DNA from: Blepharisma japonicum
Taxonomy: Eukaryota > Ciliophora > Heterotrichea > Heterotrichida > Blepharismidae
Length of the DNA: 64,000 bases
Assembly (NCBI GenBank): GCA_949751835.1
Contig: CATKHK010000093.1
Location: 100,396 to 164,395, forward strand
Direction of reading: 5' to 3'
Positions 24,401-36,871 of this stretch are shown here, piece after piece (position 1 is the first letter of the stretch; the number at the start of each line of letters is the position of its first letter). The notes under the pieces were generated by a model. The model ran no database searches and was not told where the DNA came from. It worked only from the letters and a program-made list of their open reading frames with translations. Position numbers and translations under genes: made by a program.

Positions 24401-27400
24401 ATTTTCAATATAAACTTGACAAATAACTACTGTGAAGAAAACTCACCAGCTTTCTGAGTCTCTAAAGTCAAAAATGGAGGAATTTCTTATCTAAACTGCA
24501 CAGGAAACCAAGGCTCAGGCGACAACCCCCTCTGTATTAAAGTAGAAGGCAATATGAAGCTGACAGTCTCGAATTCTGTTTTTTACGACAATATAAACCA
24601 TTTATCTTCAGGGGTAGGAGCGATTGGTACCACAATTGACCTTTTGAACCTTACTATAGAAAACTGTGTTTTCAAATCAAATAGTGCTGGATATGGTGGA
24701 GCTTTACTATTCCAAGGGCAATATCTCAATTTATCAAATCTACTTTTTGAGTCTAATGATTCCCCGACTCAGTTTGGAGGTGCTGTTTATTTTTACCCTC
24801 AGCTAATTTCAAATAAAAGCGGAATTTATATACAGGATTGCAATTTTATTAAGAATAAAGCACTCAGCTCTGGAGGAGCTATATATATGGAGGAAGCCAA
24901 CTTGGGTTCATCCAAAATTGATTTTCAGATGATCAATTGTCTATTTGACGGAAACAAAGCTAATAGTGGAGCAGCAATTTTTATTGAAAAAACAGCTGCA
25001 CTATCCCTGGCTTCTACTGTTTCTAAATCAAAATTTATTAACAATGTAGCTTCAGCACTTGGAGTATTTTCAGCTTTACACTATAATGGAGTCCTCACGA
25101 TCTCTGACTCTGAGTTTTCAATGAACTCTGCCAAACTCGGAGCAGCCATTTATATCAATACAAATGAAGACAGTGCTTCGGCAAAGTCTCAAACCATTGT
25201 AAATGCATGCACGATAACAAACAACTCAGGCGACTCTATTGTTTGCATGGACGACCTCAGCCAATATTCATACTTAGAAACTTATGACTGCATTTTTGAC
25301 TCAAATTCAGGAACTGCTGTAGCTTTGAATTACGACCACTGGGTTGATTCTAGGTCTATTTTCAAATACAACTCTGCAATCAAAAGAGGGGGTGCAGTAA
25401 ATTTGCAGAACGAAGCACTTGCAGAATCAGAAAACGCCTTATTTTTTAATAACACCAATAGAGGGACTGGAGGAACTCTCACTATCAGCAGCCAATCAAT
25501 TTTCCAATGCAATACTTGTAATTTTACCAACAACTACGCAGGAAACTCTGGCGGGGTCTTTTTTGTTGAGCAGAACTCTTATTTTGCCATCAACAATTCA
25601 CTTATAACCAAAAACTCCTGCTTGAATAAAGGCTCAGTGATGTATTTACTTGGGACCTCTTCAGCGCCTTCATCTATTAACTCTACAGATATATATGAAA
25701 ACTATGCCTCAGGAGAAGGATCAATTGTTCTTTTAGACGCAGCAATCAGTATTTCCTCTTCAAAAATCCACGAAAATTACGCAGAAAGCACAAGCCCAGG
25801 AATTCTCTTGACTCTATCCTACGCCAATATCACTGACAGTCAGATGTACTCCCAAAAAGGGAAACAAGGGTGCTTTGTATACGTGTCGACTCAAAGCAAT
25901 TTGGCTATTTCTAATAGCGAGTTTACAGATGGAACTGTTTCTGGGTCTGGTGGGGCTATTTTTTCGATTTCAAGTATATTGAACATCAAGAACTGCCAGT
26001 TCATGAATATTTATGCAAGCTCAGAAGGGGCCATTCTGGCCTACTCTGACACTATCCTCAATATTCAAGGATCAAGCTTCTGAAACACTACATCTGAGAT
26101 CTCTGGAGGCATTGTGGGGGCTTCTCAAAGTTCAATTTCAATTCAAAGTTCAAATTTTGACATCTTTTCTCATTCAGGAATATATGGAGAAAAACTGTAT
26201 AGCCTGTCTATTTATGACTCTCGCTTTGACGATGGCTTTGGAGTATATGGAGGGTCTATCTACTGCTCAATGTGTATTCAGGTTACAATTAAAAATAGTG
26301 AGTTTTCTAACTGTAATGCTACAATTGGTGGAGCTGTCTATTTAATCACGCAGTCTGATTTCCTAATTCTAAATACTTATATTATAGAAAACTCCAAATT
26401 TTTTAAAAATTCAGCAACTAATGGAGGAGCTGTCTATACAAATAACGTCAAGCTGTCTGTGATAAATTCAGAATTGAGGAAAAACACTGCACTAGCGTCC
26501 GAGTCAACGCTTGTTGGAGGAGTTGTGCAGTATGGAATTGGAGGTGGGCTCTGCTTGAATTGCAGGGATGTTGACATTTGTGAATTTAATTTGACAAATA
26601 GCCTGTTTATTGAAAATGAAGCAAGCTATAACGGAGGAGCTTACTCTTGGAATGATATTATGCCTTCAGTTTCGGGGAACACTTTTACGAATAACTCAGC
26701 TGCTTATGGCTCAGATGTATCGTCATACCCGATTTCGATGTCAGCTGTAGACACTTCTGCAGGAAATTCAACAAGAAGATTGGAAAACACTCCAGTGGTT
26801 GCGAGTTTAGATGGGATAGCCTCTGGACAAATGACGTCTATACCTTTATCAATTGCGCTGGTTGACCATGATGGGAATGTAGCAAAAACTGATAATTCAA
26901 GCCAAGCTGAGCTGCAGCCAACTGACAGCCTAACTACAATTGGAGGAACAACGAAAGTGACAGCTGTGGAAGGAATTTTTTATTTCGATGAATTTATTAT
27001 CATCGGAACCCCAGGAAACAAAACTCAAGTCAAAATTTACACTTCTGCAATAGATGTCTCAAAAGCACAGAAAGCTCATGATAACGCTGTTTACAATCAA
27101 GAAATTTATATTAATGTCACATTTAGATTATGTCACCTTGGAGAAGCCACTGTAGGCGATATATGCAAAATCTGTGAAGCAAACTATTACAGTCTAAACC
27201 CTAAGAACCCTTCTTGCCTTTCTTGCCCTGATGGCGGTATCTGCTACGGAAATTACACAATGGCTCCTAAGCCTGGATACTGAAGAGATAACAAGTACTC
27301 AAGCGTGTTTTGAAAGTGTCCGAACTCAAATGCTTGCTTAGGCTCAACGAACTCAAGCAGCATTTCATACACAGGAGAGTGCTCAGCTGGCTATAAAGGG

Positions 27401-29038
27401 AACATGTGCCAGTCCTGTGAATATGACTATTCAAAGACCTCTCCTGATACTTGCAGTCCTTGCCCAGACAAAGCTACAAATAGTATGAGGATTCTTGGTA
27501 TCTTCATCGCTATTATTATCCTGTATGCAATCATGGTCAAATCTACAAGAGAGTCTGCCTTTATCCCGAAATCTCTCACTTCTGTATACATCAAAATCTT
27601 TGTGAACTACCTGCAGCTGGTCATGCTTGTGACCACTTTTAACCTCAACTGACCAAGTCTAGTCCTCAAAGTCTTTTCAGCCCAAAACAACACTGGATCA
27701 GTTAGTGACCAAATCTTTTCCTTTGACTGTTTTTTGCAAACCAGCAAAAGCGACCCAGATCAATACTACTTCAACAAGCTGATCCTTATGAGTCTAATGC
27801 CAATCGGAATAGGTCTGATTGCACTACTTATTTGGGTTTTCATTGATCTTAAACGTAAAAGTTTCCATCATTTTTGGAACGACTATGTGTCAACATGCAT
27901 TATATTGCTATTTATTGTACATCCAAACATTGTAAAAATGATGTTTGGGTCGTTTAATTGTAAACAGATCAATTCTGGAGAATACTGGCTCTCAGATAAC
28001 TATGATATTCGGTGCTGAAGCAGAAAGCACCTATTTTATTTGTTTATAGTTTCGATTCCTTCTGTTATAGTTTGGGGAATTGGAATCCCTGCTGTTTGCT
28101 GGCTGAATCTCATGAAGAATAAGAGAAAACTGAATAACTTAGGTGTAAGGCTTAAATATGGGTTCTTTTTCAATGGGTATACAGCATCATGCTACTATTG
28201 GGAATTCATTATTTTGTACAGAAAAATCTTAATTATCTGCTGCTCAGTGTTTCTGGCTAATATTTCAGTCAGCATTCAAGCACTTACAGTAGCGATCGTA
28301 CTTGCTACCAGTCTCCATTTGCAGTATAGGTACCAGCCTTATAACGGAAAACCTTTGAACAAAATGGAACTGAGATCTGTCCTTGTGTCATCTATCACCA
28401 TTTATTGTGGACTTTACTACTTAACTGATGACTTGGATGAGTGGAGCAGCTTAATTTTCTTTTTGCTCATTATAATAGTGAACATTTACTTCTTATACTT
28501 CTGGCTCATCAAAATTTTCCACGCAGGCCTTCAAATGGTTAGTGAAAAAGTCCCCTTTATACGGAAATTACTGGGCCGCAGACCTGATGGTTTTGAAGAT
28601 GAAATCTTCAACAATCCGAAGAAGGGTCATGTATTTTCGAATGACGGGGAAAAGATGTTTTCGCTCCTGCACAACATGAAAGAGACAAAAAAGCGTCCAA
28701 AACCTTTTGACCCGAAATATACCATGGCTGATATGTTCATAAATGTGATCCCAGAACTTGAGGCTGGAAAAGAAATTTCAATTGGCAGTTATGAGAGCCG
28801 AGAGTCGATTTCTGAGTCTCAACCTAGTAGCATTATTGAATCTGAAAGAGAAAGACACACCACGTCTACCATGCAGGAGATGAGTGGGAGTGAAGATGAA
28901 AGTAGAGAACTTAGGGGAGGGGAAAGTGAAGGAGAACTGGATGAGAATGAAATTGTGCCAGAGATAAATGATTCGTCAGTTGAGGAGGTTAGAGTTCCTT
29001 TTAATCAGTATGGCAAAGAAAAAGCTAATAATAAATAA
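21443..29038 (+). CDS. LNR / beta-helix / polytopic membrane surface protein, copy 2
   Basis: About 2,526 residues after removing the 15-nt intron at 21536-21550, UGA as Trp; ATG 21443, TAA 29036-29038. Same architecture as the 12007-19590 gene: signal peptide, about eight LNR modules, beta-helix with GGA-x-Y repeats, Ig-like segment, Cys-rich stalk, about nine membrane segments and acidic tail. Several Trp codons are TGA here and TGG in copy 1 (27282-27284, 27650-27652, 28016-28018), or the reverse (TGG in CTWQC near 21655). The tail lacks four residues (NEEE) found in copy 1 and has a longer C-terminus (KEKANNK). It is intact and presumably functional. The near-identity suggests recent duplication or gene conversion. 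Confidence 0.9.
21536..21550 (+). other. 15-nt spliceosomal intron (phase 0)
   Basis: GTAAGAGAAACTTAG after codon 31, at the same site as in copy 1 and differing by one base. It contains the in-frame TAG. Confidence 0.92.
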
Positions 29039-29419
29039 GATTATTTTTCTTAGAGTTTGATATTGGCAACCTAACTTTCTAATAAATATATATATGAATA
29101 CCTCATTTTAAATAAGAATACTTATAAAAAGCTTAATCATGATTATTCACATAAGATCACTTGGCTGAAGATTCAAAATATAAAAGAATTGTGCATTATA
29201 TTGACAGAAAACTAATATTTTGATTTAAGCATAGTAAAATGGATACATTTATTAGAATTAATTAGATTTAATTCAGAATCTATTCTTTTGCATAAGCATA
29301 ATTTGAAATTTATAATTATCTTAACACTCTATAATTGAAAATAAAATGAGTCTCTAAAAGCCTTCATAGATTCGTTCATCAATCTCGCGAAAGCGTTTTT
29401 TGAGGCTAAATTAATAAAA
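29039..29419. other. Short spacer between copies 2 and 3
   Basis: The first about 200 nt are 3' flank shared with copy 1. The remainder is AT-rich 5' flank of the third gene without recognisable elements. Confidence 0.6.
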
Positions 29420-32400
29420 ATGTATTTACTTTTCTTCCTATTGCTAAGCATTTCAAATTTAAGTGCTTCAGTAACACTTACCTGCAACCAAAACTGGTGT
29501 CCACCAAGTTGGGTAGTCTTTATGTAGCTTGGAGATGGATATTGTGATTTTGACTGTATGGCTTCATATTGTGGGCATGATATTGATCCAAAATGAGAAT
29601 CCGATGACCCATCATATTCTGACTGTTATGATGACTGCGTATACACAGATGGATGCAATCCAGATTTTTTAGGAGACGGAAAATGTGACTCTTCTTGCAA
29701 TACTTGGCATTGTGGCTATGACTGAGGCGATTGTGGATACTGCACTGATTCCTGTAAGTTTTATGTAGGTTACCAAGTTTTGCTAGGAACAGGTTCATGC
29801 GAATCAAAGTGTAATGTAGCTGTGTGTTATTATGACATTGGAGTTTGTAATGAATGCTCAGACGGCTGTGGAGCTGAACTTTTGGGAGATGGCAATTGTG
29901 ACTCAGAATGTAATAATGCTAGCTGTAATTATGATTTTGGAGATTGTGCTAATTCTCAGTGTGCTGCAGGGTGCTATACCTGGATGATTAATGATTGAAT
30001 TTGTGAGGATGCTTGCCATGTAGAGGCTTGCAACTATGATTCATATGATTGTGATTGTTCACCTGGATGTTTTGATGATATGTTAGGAAATGGAGTGTGT
30101 GACCCTTTATGTAATAATGCGGATTGCTATTTAGATTGAGGAGACTGCGGCTACTGTGCCGATGGCTGCTTCGAAAATATGCTTGGAGATTTGATTTGCA
30201 ACCCTGAATGTAATAATATAGAATGCTATTATGATTTCAACGATTGTGGATGTGCAGATGGATGCAACTTGGCAGATTATGGACAGTGCAAGGCTGAGTG
30301 CCTTGTTGCCGATTGTTATTATGACCAGATCAGCGCTGATTCCAGTCAAAGATGCCAAGACGAAGGATTAGTTATGTTTGCCCTCTATCAAAGTTTATCG
30401 TGATGGTGGGACTTTTCGCGCACTCCACTTCTAGCCTCATGCTATTATGAATCTTCTTACACATGTGATTCTGCGCTGGCGACAGACACCACAACTTGCC
30501 ACTCAGAATGCGACTACAATAGCTGTGGATTTTCCTACGGCAACTGCAGCCCTGAAACTGAGATAACTTGCACCTCTGATTGTGTTTCCTGCTATATGAC
30601 AGAAGAATGAGCCTGCCTTAGATGTGAAGATTATGCTGTCCAGTATTTTGGATACTGCTATTCATCCTGCCCTGCAGGTATGGAAGCAAGAACTGTCCTA
30701 AGTAGTAACCCCATATGTTTCCCTACTATAGACATCTCTTCTCTTAAGAATCCGCAAGTTTATTATGCAACTTCAGTCAAGACTTATAACCCAACTGGAG
30801 GAGCTGGGACTTTTGAGTCTCCCTTTGAAACTCTTGCGGTAGCATTGGGTTCAATTAGAAAGAAATATTGTGTAATTTATCTTTTAAATGATGGGGACTA
30901 TGAGCTTTCTGCTACAAATTCTGCATATAATGTGTATGGACAACTAGAATTCCCGGATTTTCCACTTTATCAGGATGGGAGTTTGTATACAATTTATTTA
31001 AAAGTTGCCAGTTATGATGGAAATTTAATTAGAATAAAAAGAGTTCCTGAGCAAGGTTTGATGCAGCAGTGGATTAATAGCGGTCTCACCTTGGAAATGG
31101 AAAATATAATTATTGATGGATCAAAAGTAGTCTCATCTTGCTCAGGCACATTTTGCAACTATTGCCCCTATACTGAACAACAGCTAGATGGATCGGTCCA
31201 GGACGACAGAGGAAATCAAATTTCTGAATATATAGATCAGACTGGATGCGATAAATGAGCAGAAACAATTCTTTTTGACGTTGAGGGCGGGACGCTAAAC
31301 TTAACAAATGTGTCTTTCGAAAATTGGAGAATGCAATTTAAATCGATTATCTATATTAAGAGTGGCCAAGTGTACCTAAGCAATGTAAATTTTGATAACA
31401 TTATCTCAGCAAGGATAGAAACATCTGCAGTTGTAGAGTTTGGAGGCTGCGATGATTCAACTTACCAATGCGGAAGCATCAGCTACAAATCAGGCACAGT
31501 TTCGCGACTTAATAACGGTTATGAATTTTCAGATCCTGTAGACTTTCGAGGATTTTTGTATGCTGTCAAGGTGAATTCAATTTTAATCCAAAATGTCACC
31601 TTCACAAACAATGTTGTGACTTTGAAAACAGACAGCTCTTTGTCCACCGCATCTTTGATTGCATTAAAAATCTTCAGAACATTTGAGCTTGATAGCTGCA
31701 CTTTCTATAGGAACATTGCTGAAAGTGGCTTAATAAATATTCAAGCTAAAGGACTAGTATACAGAACAGAGCTAAACAATCAAAAAGAAGTCAAAGATTT
31801 GCTGATCGACCATGTAAATATCCATGATTCCAATTTTACTCAAAACTGAGGCTCTTCAGCAGGAATTCTTTTGTCTAGCTACCAAGGAGAGCTACAAAAC
31901 ATCAAAATAGCTGATTCCTTTTTTAAGCTGAATGGAGTCCAGAGCGGCCCTTTGGTTTCTATTTCTAACAATAATATTAAGCAAGAATTCAAAGTTGACA
32001 CTGTGAAGCCTGTCACTCTGCCAAGCGGCCAAAGAGACACTGGAACTTATCGAGCAAGATCATTGAATATTTCTGGTCTGACTTTTCTCAACAACTTTTC
32101 AGGAGCTTCAGGAATGGTCAGCATTACAAAGCTAGTTAACATGATCATAAAAGATGTGGAGCTCAACTCAAATGGAGGGTCGGAAAGCTTTAAAGAGGAT
32201 ATAAATACATTAGTTTTGGATGATATTATAGCAAACCCTGATATTTATATGAAAAAAAGGAGCTCAGCAGCTCAAGTTGTAGATTGTACCTCTTTGATGG
32301 CTATTTCCGGCTCTGATAATGCGACAATTGAGAATACTACTTTAATTAGCAATTATTGTGGCAGCTCTTCTCCAAGCTTTATAATTGAAAACTCTGCAAA

Positions 32401-35400
32401 TGTGACTATTATCTCTGCAAATTGTACAGAAAATATTGGAAATGGGGCGAATGCTGTTTGTTTTACAATTTCTGGCCCATATAATGTCAGCATTTTCAAC
32501 TCTTCGTTCACGCTTAACCACAACTATCTTGCTTCAAGTCCAGGGGCTTTACAAGTGTCTCGCAACCTCCAAAACCTGACCATGTCAAATTGTTATTTTG
32601 CAAAAAATAAAGCAGATTTTGGAGGGGCTTTGCAGTTTCTCGGCCAGTTCTTATTTCTCGACAACTGCACCTTTGATTTCAACGAATCCCCAAGTGAGTC
32701 AGGAGGAGCTATCTATTTCTCCCCAGTTTTGACGTCAAAATATATAGGATTCCATGCTGACTCAGTAGATTTTACCAATAACTACGCTGATGTTCATGGA
32801 GGCTCAATTTATATGCTTGAAACATTATCTGGAAAAGTCCAAGTCGATCTTCTCATGACTGATTGCTACTTTTACAATAACACTGCAGCTACCGGCTCAG
32901 CCATTTATTTAGACTCCACAATAGCTCTTTCCCAAAGCTCAAAAGTTAAGGACTCTTTTTTCAAAAGCAACACTGCCAGCACCTCTGGTGCACTTTCAGC
33001 ATTATTTTTAAACGGAATTTTGACTATTTCCAGCACAAATTTTTATAAAAATCATGCAAAGATAGGAGCTGCCTTGTATATCAATATTAATGAAGATCAG
33101 CAGAGTTTAAGGTCTATGGTAATTCTAACCCTTTGCAATTTCACCTATAACCTCGGCGAATCAGTTGTCTGTCTTGATGACTCAAGCCAATACTCTTCTA
33201 TGGAAACCAGCCAATGCTGATTTGAGTACAATATTGGATCAGCTGTTGGGCTTAATTATGATTATTGGAAAGAAACAGAGTCAATTTTTCAGTACAACTT
33301 TGCAAGCTCTGGAGGAAGCGTTGTTAAGCTAGAAAATGAAGCTTTGGCAGAGTCTGAGTTGTCAATTTATTATAATAACACAAGTTCGCGGGCTGGTGGA
33401 GTTATTGTTATTAGTAGCTCCTCTATTTTTGAATGCAGCTCTTGCAATTTTACAGCAAATTATGCAGGAACCTCTGGAGGAGTAGTTTTTGCAGAGCAGA
33501 GCTCAAAATTTGTAATAAAGGACTCACTATTCACAAAGAACTCCTGTGCAAATAAAGGCTCAATTATGTATCTTTTAGGCTCTTCTTCTCCAATCTCCCA
33601 ACTGTCATCTTCAAGCATATATGGGAACAATGCTAACGGTGAAGGGGCAATTGTGCTTTTGGATTCCTCAATTTCCATAAATTCCTCAAGCCTCCACGAC
33701 AATACTGCAGACTCTGCGACGCCTGGCTTGCTTCTGACCCTTTCAAGCGCCAATGTTTCTGACTGCGAGTTTTATTCTCAAGCTGGTAAACAAGGTAGCT
33801 TTATTTATGCATCCACCCAAAGCACAGTCCAGCTTTCTAACACTACCCTCCAATACGGGACTTCAAGCGGCTCTGGAGGAGCTGTTTTTGCGATTTCTAG
33901 CACAGTGATATCGACGAACTCCACCTTTAAGCATTTAGTCGCAAACTCAGGAGGTGCTATTCTGGCATACTCTGACAGCACAGTTGCTGTTGACACCAGC
34001 AAATTCATAAACTGTACTACTGTAGGGACAGGGGCAGTTATTGATACTTTTCAAAGCTCAGTCTCAATCCACCACTCAATTTTCACCAATTTTTCTTATA
34101 CTGCAATTTATGGTGACAAACTATACAAGCTGTCGATAACTGATGCTGCGTTTACCTATGGGTTTGGCATATATGGGGGCGCTCTTTACTGTTCTACTTG
34201 CAATGGGATTAATATAAAATCCTGCCTATTTGCATTTAACAATGCAACTATTGGAGGTGCATTATATATGACTACTCAGTCAGATTCAGTCATTGATACA
34301 CCTTATTATATTGATGGGTCAAGCTTTACCAATAACTCGGCTTCAAAAGGAGGTGCTTTTTATACCAATAATATTAAACTGAACGTCACAAATTCGGATT
34401 TTAAGTATAATCAAGCTATGGCTTCTGGGTCAACCATTGTGGGAGGGGTTATTGAGTATGGAATAGGAGGTGGCTTTGTCCTGGAGTGCTCAGATCTCAG
34501 CATTTGTGTATTTAATATCACAAATAATAGATTCACTGGAAATGCTGCGAGCTATAATGGAGGAGCTTACTCTTGGAATGATATAATGCCACTTGTGGAG
34601 AACAATACTTTTATAGGTAACTCTGCGCCTTATGCAGCTGATGTTTCCTCCTTCCCAGTAGCTTTGGTGTCAGTTGATGATAGTGGCTCGCCTCAAGGAT
34701 ATTCAAGATTTTTGTACTCTCCAGTAGCCCAGGTTCTGACTGATATTGCATCAGGCCAAATCGCTTCTACTCCGATAAAAATTGCTTTAGTTGACCATAA
34801 TAACCAAGTGGTGAAAACCGACAACTCCAGCCAGGCAGAGCTCATTGCGCTTGATGACTCTACTAGCTTGTCAGGAGAGACAAAAGTTACTGCAATAGAA
34901 GGGGTTTTTTATTTTGATAGCTTCATAGTAACTTCGAGCCCTGGGAGTTCTATTCAGATCAAGGTTTATACTTCAGCCATCGACACTTCGAAAAGCTCTA
35001 AAGCCAAAGATCAAATTACCTATCATGAAAACATTTATGTAAATGTTAGCCTAAGGGAATGTAAGGTAGGCGAAGCAACCGTTGGAAATACCTGCGATTC
35101 ATGCCCTTCTAATTTTTATAGTCTTGACCCAAGTAATAGTGCTTGCATTATATGTCCATCCTGCTGCATTTGTTATGGTAATTATACCATTGTCCCAAGG
35201 GCAGGATACTGGAGGGACAGTATGTATTCCAAAACATTTTGGGAGTGTCCAAATTCTAATGCATGTCTAGGCTCTCCGCTACCGCCGAATATTTCTTATA
35301 CAGGAGTATGTGCAGATGGATACAAAGGAAACATGTGCCAGTCATGCGATTGAGGATACTCTAGAACTGCTGAAAACACATGCAGTCCTTGTCCTGACAA

Positions 35401-36871
35401 GGTGTCAAATACTTTCAGGATTTTTGGAATTCTCATCGCATTGGTCTCACTGTGTGCAGTTATGGTGAAGTCTACAAGAAATTCAGCATTCAAGCCTAAG
35501 TCATTGACGTCTGTATATATCAAAATTTTCATGAACTACTTGCAGCTGGTTATGCTTGTGTCCACTTTTAACTTAAACTGGCCAAGCCAAGTTATTGAAA
35601 TTTTCAGTGTCCAGAACAACGCTGGCTCAGTAAGTGAGCAATTTTTCTCATTTGACTGTTTTCTGCAGGCAGGCGGTTCTCCGGACCAAGTGTATTACAA
35701 TAAGCTGATTTTTATGAGCTTGCTGCCTATTTTGGTAGCTATTTTATGCCTCTTGGTTTGGTTATTAATCAAATGTAAAAAAAGGAATTTTCGGAGCCTG
35801 TGGAATGACTATGTGTCTACCTGCATTATATTGTTATTTTTGCTGCACCCTAATATTGTCAAGACAATGTTTGGCTCTTTTAATTGTAAGCAAATTAATG
35901 ATGGAGAATATTGGCTGGTAAGTAATCTGGACATTCGCTGCTGGAACTCTAACCATATTTTCTATATCTTATTGGTAGCTTTGCCGTCTATAATAGTATG
36001 GGGAATTGGGATTCCAGCAATTTGTTTAATGGGATTGATGAGGAATAGAAGAAATCTGAACGACTTAGGTGTGAGGCTGAAGTTTGGGTTTTTCTTCAAT
36101 GGGTACTCTGGCAAGTGCTATTACTGAGAATTCGTTATTCTCTATAGAAAAATCTTAGTCATTTGCTGCTCTGTCTTTTTGTCAAACATATCCATTAGTA
36201 TTCAAGCTTTGACTGTCACTATTTTGCTAATAGCCTGCTTACATCTGCAATACACGCATCAGCCTTTTAATGGGACTCAGCTGAACCGAATGGAGCTGCG
36301 GTCAATTTTAGTCTCTTCAATTACTATATATTGTGGGCTTTACTTTTTAACTGAATCTCTTAATAGTGCCGCGAAGCTATTTTTCTTTTGAATTATTGTG
36401 CTAGCAAATGTCTATTTTCTCTATTATTGAATCAATAAAATGTTCGGAGCAGGGTGCCAAGCGATCAGTAGTAAAATTCCTTGTCTGAGGAGAAGATTTT
36501 CTAGAAAAGTCAACGATTTACTAGAAAGTAGAATTTTTGAAAGCAGTGAAGGGATGCAGCATGTACAAGTTAAGGACGGAGATAAATTCTTTTCGATGAT
36601 CTTTGGAGATGGAGAGAATAGCTTAAAAGTTCAACCGTTTCATCCAGAAATGACGATGAAGGATCTGTTTTTGCATATGGTAGAAGATCAAAACAAGTTT
36701 GGGATCGATCAAAACAAGCTTGGAATTGATCAAAACAGGGGAAGTACAGTTTCAAATACCATGGTTATTGATAGTAATAATGTATCAATTGAATCTTTGG
36801 ATGATTTTACAACTACAGGCAGAGCTGTTTTTCCATTGAGACACCAAAGGTCAACTCCAAAGTTATTTTAA
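29420..36871 (+). CDS. LNR / beta-helix / polytopic membrane surface protein, diverged copy 3
   Basis: About 2,478 residues after removing the 15-nt intron at 29513-29527, UGA as Trp; ATG 29420, TAA 36869-36871. Signal peptide MYLLFFLLLSISNLSAS; about eight LNR modules (LGDGYCDFDC, LGDGKCDSSC, LGDGNCDSEC, LGNGVCDPLC and others) to about residue 320; beta-helix about 440-1735 opening YYATSVKTYNPTGG; Ig-like segment about 1736-1870; Cys-rich stalk about 1875-1990; about nine membrane segments about 1995-2335 (FNCKQI, LDIRCWNSNH, GIGIPA, YYWEF). The tail (about 142 residues) has little similarity to copies 1 and 2 and contains a short DQNK-x-GI repeat. Clearly paralogous to copies 1 and 2, but older. 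It is convergent with the receptor gene to its right. Confidence 0.9.
29513..29527 (+). other. 15-nt spliceosomal intron (phase 0)
   Basis: GTAGTCTTTATGTAG directly after codon 31. Removing it joins CPPSW to LGDGYCDFDC and removes the only in-frame TAG. Same position as in the two other paralogues although the intron sequence has diverged. Confidence 0.9.
36686..36742 (+). repeat. 21-nt in-frame tandem repeat in the cytosolic tail
   Basis: Units begin at 36686, 36707 and 36728 (gatcaaaacaag..tggg/aat, third unit partial), encoding DQNKFGI, DQNKLGI, DQNR. Absent from the two paralogues. Confidence 0.9.

Larger units (their letters stand above)
20440..29240 (+). repeat. Tandem duplication unit 2 (LNR/beta-helix gene plus flanks)
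   Basis: Second copy of the unit at about 11500-19820. Coding sequences are near-identical by eye. Flanks are more diverged but alignable, including the atataaataattatgg start context and the 3' flank with aataaatat..atatgaat and caaaatataaaa blocks. Confidence 0.85.

Noticed and set aside
29660-30330. Regular Cys-rich repeats considered as a DNA-level tandem repeat or EGF array
   Set aside because: Spacing and the GDGxCD..CN..xCxYDxGDC pattern fit LNR modules. DNA units are too diverged to be a recent tandem repeat.
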